Shown here in pieces: positions 5,711-6,851 of a stretch of 6,851 bases of DNA. The stretch's first letter is position 1. Every line of letters begins with the position of its first letter. The notes below the pieces were generated by a model. That model saw only the letters and a list, made by a program, of their open reading frames with translations, was not told where the DNA came from and ran no database searches. Source of the DNA: an uncultured Paracoccus sp. (GTDB taxonomy: Bacteria; Pseudomonadota; Alphaproteobacteria; Rhodobacterales; Rhodobacteraceae); NCBI RefSeq assembly GCF_946221145.1, contig NZ_CAMIOH010000169.1, positions 1 to 6,851 of the forward strand, given 5' to 3'. The position numbers were made by a program, and so were the translations under genes.

Positions 5711-6578
5711 CGCCTCGCTGCACAAGGGCGCCCGCCCCTTCCGCGCCGCGACCGAGGAATCGCCCGGGCTGCGGCTGGCGCTGATCCTGATCGGCGTCCT
5801 GGGGTTGGCGGTGCTGGTCTTCGCGCCGCTGGCCGTGGTCTTTGCCGAGGCGCTGAGCCGGGGCTGGATGGCCGCCGTCGAAAGCCTTGGCAACCGCGAC
5901 GCCCGGTCGGCGATCCGGCTGACGCTGACCATCACCGCCATCGCCGTGCCGCTGAACGCCGCCTTCGGCATCGCCGCCGCCTGGCTGATCACCAAGTTCG
6001 ACTTTCGCGGCAAGGCGTTCCTGATCACGCTGATCGACCTGCCGTTTTCCGTGTCACCCGTGGTGGCGGGGCTGTGCATCGTGCTGCTGTTCGGCGCGAA
6101 TTCGGCCATCGGCGGCTTTCTGGTCGCGCAGGGCTGGCCGATCGTCTTCGCGATCCCCGGCATCGTGCTGGCCACGGTCTTCGTGACCTTCCCCTTTGTC
6201 GCGCGCGAGCTGATTCCGGTGATGATCGAACAGGGCCGGGCCGAGGAAGAGGCCGCGCTGACGCTGGGCGCATCGGGCTGGCGGACCTTCTGGACCGTGA
6301 CCCTGCCGAATATCCGCTGGGCGCTGCTCTATGGCGTGCTGCTGTGCACGGCGCGGGCGATGGGGGAATTCGGCGCCGTCGCGGTCGTGTCGGGCAAGAT
6401 CCGCGGCCAGACCGCGACCATGCCGATCACCATCGAGATGCTGTATAACGAATACCTGTCCGTCGCCGCCTTCAGCATGGCGGCGCTGCTGACGGCGATT
6501 GCGCTTGTCACCCTGCTTCTGAAAACCCTGCTGGAGCTGCGTCATGCCGACCAGCTTGCCGCCATCCGCCGTCACTGA
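5703..6578 (+). CDS. cysW: Sulfate ABC transporter permease CysW
   Basis: This is the second inner-membrane subunit of the sulfate/thiosulfate importer and pairs with CysT. The 291-residue chain has about six hydrophobic segments, near 23-49, 70-96, 108-132, 147-168, 205-230 and 255-275. The EAA loop is EEEAALTLGASG...TLP (181-202), with conserved Gly189. Family-typical stretches include FDFRGKAFLITLIDLPFSVSP (99-119), MGEFGAVAVVSGKIRGQT (220-237) and IEMLYNEY (244-251). The length matches CysW, and the N-terminus has a short hydrophilic extension of about 20 residues before the first membrane span. Two cysteines lie in or near membrane segments (124 and 215). cysA follows after 13 bases. The CysW rather than CysT assignment rests on these motifs and on gene order. 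Confidence 0.94.
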   Translation: MSDASLHKGARPFRAATEESPGLRLALILIGVLGLAVLVFAPLAVVFAEALSRGWMAAVESLGNRDARSAIRLTLTITAIAVPLNAAFGIAAAWLITKFDFRGKAFLITLIDLPFSVSPVVAGLCIVLLFGANSAIGGFLVAQGWPIVFAIPGIVLATVFVTFPFVARELIPVMIEQGRAEEEAALTLGASGWRTFWTVTLPNIRWALLYGVLLCTARAMGEFGAVAVVSGKIRGQTATMPITIEMLYNEYLSVAAFSMAALLTAIALVTLLLKTLLELRHADQLAAIRRH

Positions 6579-6591
6579 AGGGGGAAAGCCC

Positions 6592-6851
6592 ATGCATATC
6601 GACATCGACGAAATCGCCAAGACCTTCGGGGCGACCACCGCGCTGCAACCCGTGTCGCTGAACATCCCGTCGGGCGCCCTGGTCGCGCTGCTGGGGCCGT
6701 CGGGATCGGGCAAGACGACGCTTTTGCGGATCCTGGGCGGGCTGGAATTCCCGACCTCGGGGCGGGTGCTGTTCAACGGCCAGGACGCCACGGGGATGAC
6801 CGTGCAGGAACGCCGCGCGGGCTTTGTGTTCCAAAGCTATGCGCTGTTCCG
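6592..6851 (+). CDS. cysA: Sulfate ABC transporter ATP-binding protein CysA (partial, 5' part)
   Basis: This is the cytoplasmic ATPase that powers sulfate/thiosulfate import through CysTW. Only the first 86 residues are in the window, out of roughly 330-360 in the family. Walker A is GPSGSGKTT (35-43) with Lys41 binding ATP phosphate, and the Q-loop glutamine is Gln81 in FVFQSYALF. VSLNIPSGALVALLG (21-35) and GRVLFNGQDAT (57-67) fit CysA. The residue after the Q-loop Gln is Ser82, where CysA proteins often have His. The signature LSGGQ, Walker B and C-terminal domain lie outside. The start is the ATG at 6592; the purine-rich AAGGGGGA (6578-6585) six bases upstream is a moderate ribosome-binding site. 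The gene completes the order sbp-cysT-cysW-cysA. Confidence 0.93.
   Translation, partial: MHIDIDEIAKTFGATTALQPVSLNIPSGALVALLGPSGSGKTTLLRILGGLEFPTSGRVLFNGQDATGMTVQERRAGFVFQSYALF

Noticed and set aside
4853..6175. 440-residue minus-strand frame opposite cysT and cysW
   Set aside because: It spans two well-supported permease genes, and its Gln-, Asp- and His-rich sequence is the reverse image of membrane-protein codons.
1..6851. CRISPR arrays, insertion sequences, tRNA or rRNA genes
   Set aside because: No regularly spaced repeats, transposase motifs, terminal inverted repeats with target duplication, or tRNA/rRNA-like sequence were seen on either strand.

Overview
The window is high-GC DNA with tightly packed genes. 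The strong GC bias at third codon positions, the protein sequences and the gene order suggest an alphaproteobacterium of the Rhodobacterales, possibly Paracoccus-like. The lineage is inferred from general resemblance; no marker gene is present.

Left part (1-1737, minus strand): a two-gene operon. The upstream gene encodes a class I glutamine amidotransferase-fold protein. The downstream gene encodes a glutamine synthetase-family ligase that runs off the left edge. They overlap by four bases (ATGA). The pair recalls the gamma-glutamylation route of polyamine or amine catabolism: a PuuA-like ligase plus a hydrolase that removes the gamma-glutamyl group. The hydrolase resembles plant-type gamma-glutamyl peptidases more than classical PuuD.

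Middle part (1738-3500): a divergent intergenic region contains an AT-rich island with two perfect palindromes. Next comes a shortened, frameshifted remnant of a LysE/RhtB-type amino-acid exporter. An intact class V PLP-dependent aminotransferase follows and ends in a hairpin terminator.

Right part (3500-6851, plus strand): a sulfate/thiosulfate ABC importer operon. After a control region rich in inverted repeats come an unrecognised 71-residue protein, the periplasmic sulfate-binding protein (sbp), the two permeases (cysT, cysW) and the start of the ATPase (cysA), which is cut by the window edge. Genes overlap or lie within 30 bases of each other. Sbp captures sulfate in the periplasm, CysT and CysW form the membrane channel, and CysA drives transport for cysteine synthesis. 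Mature Sbp contains no cysteine and no methionine, as expected for a protein made under sulfur starvation.

Most of the window is conventional metabolism and transport. The least explained items are the small protein heading the sulfate operon, the inverted repeats before it, the palindrome pair next to the decayed exporter, and the ligase/peptidase pairing.
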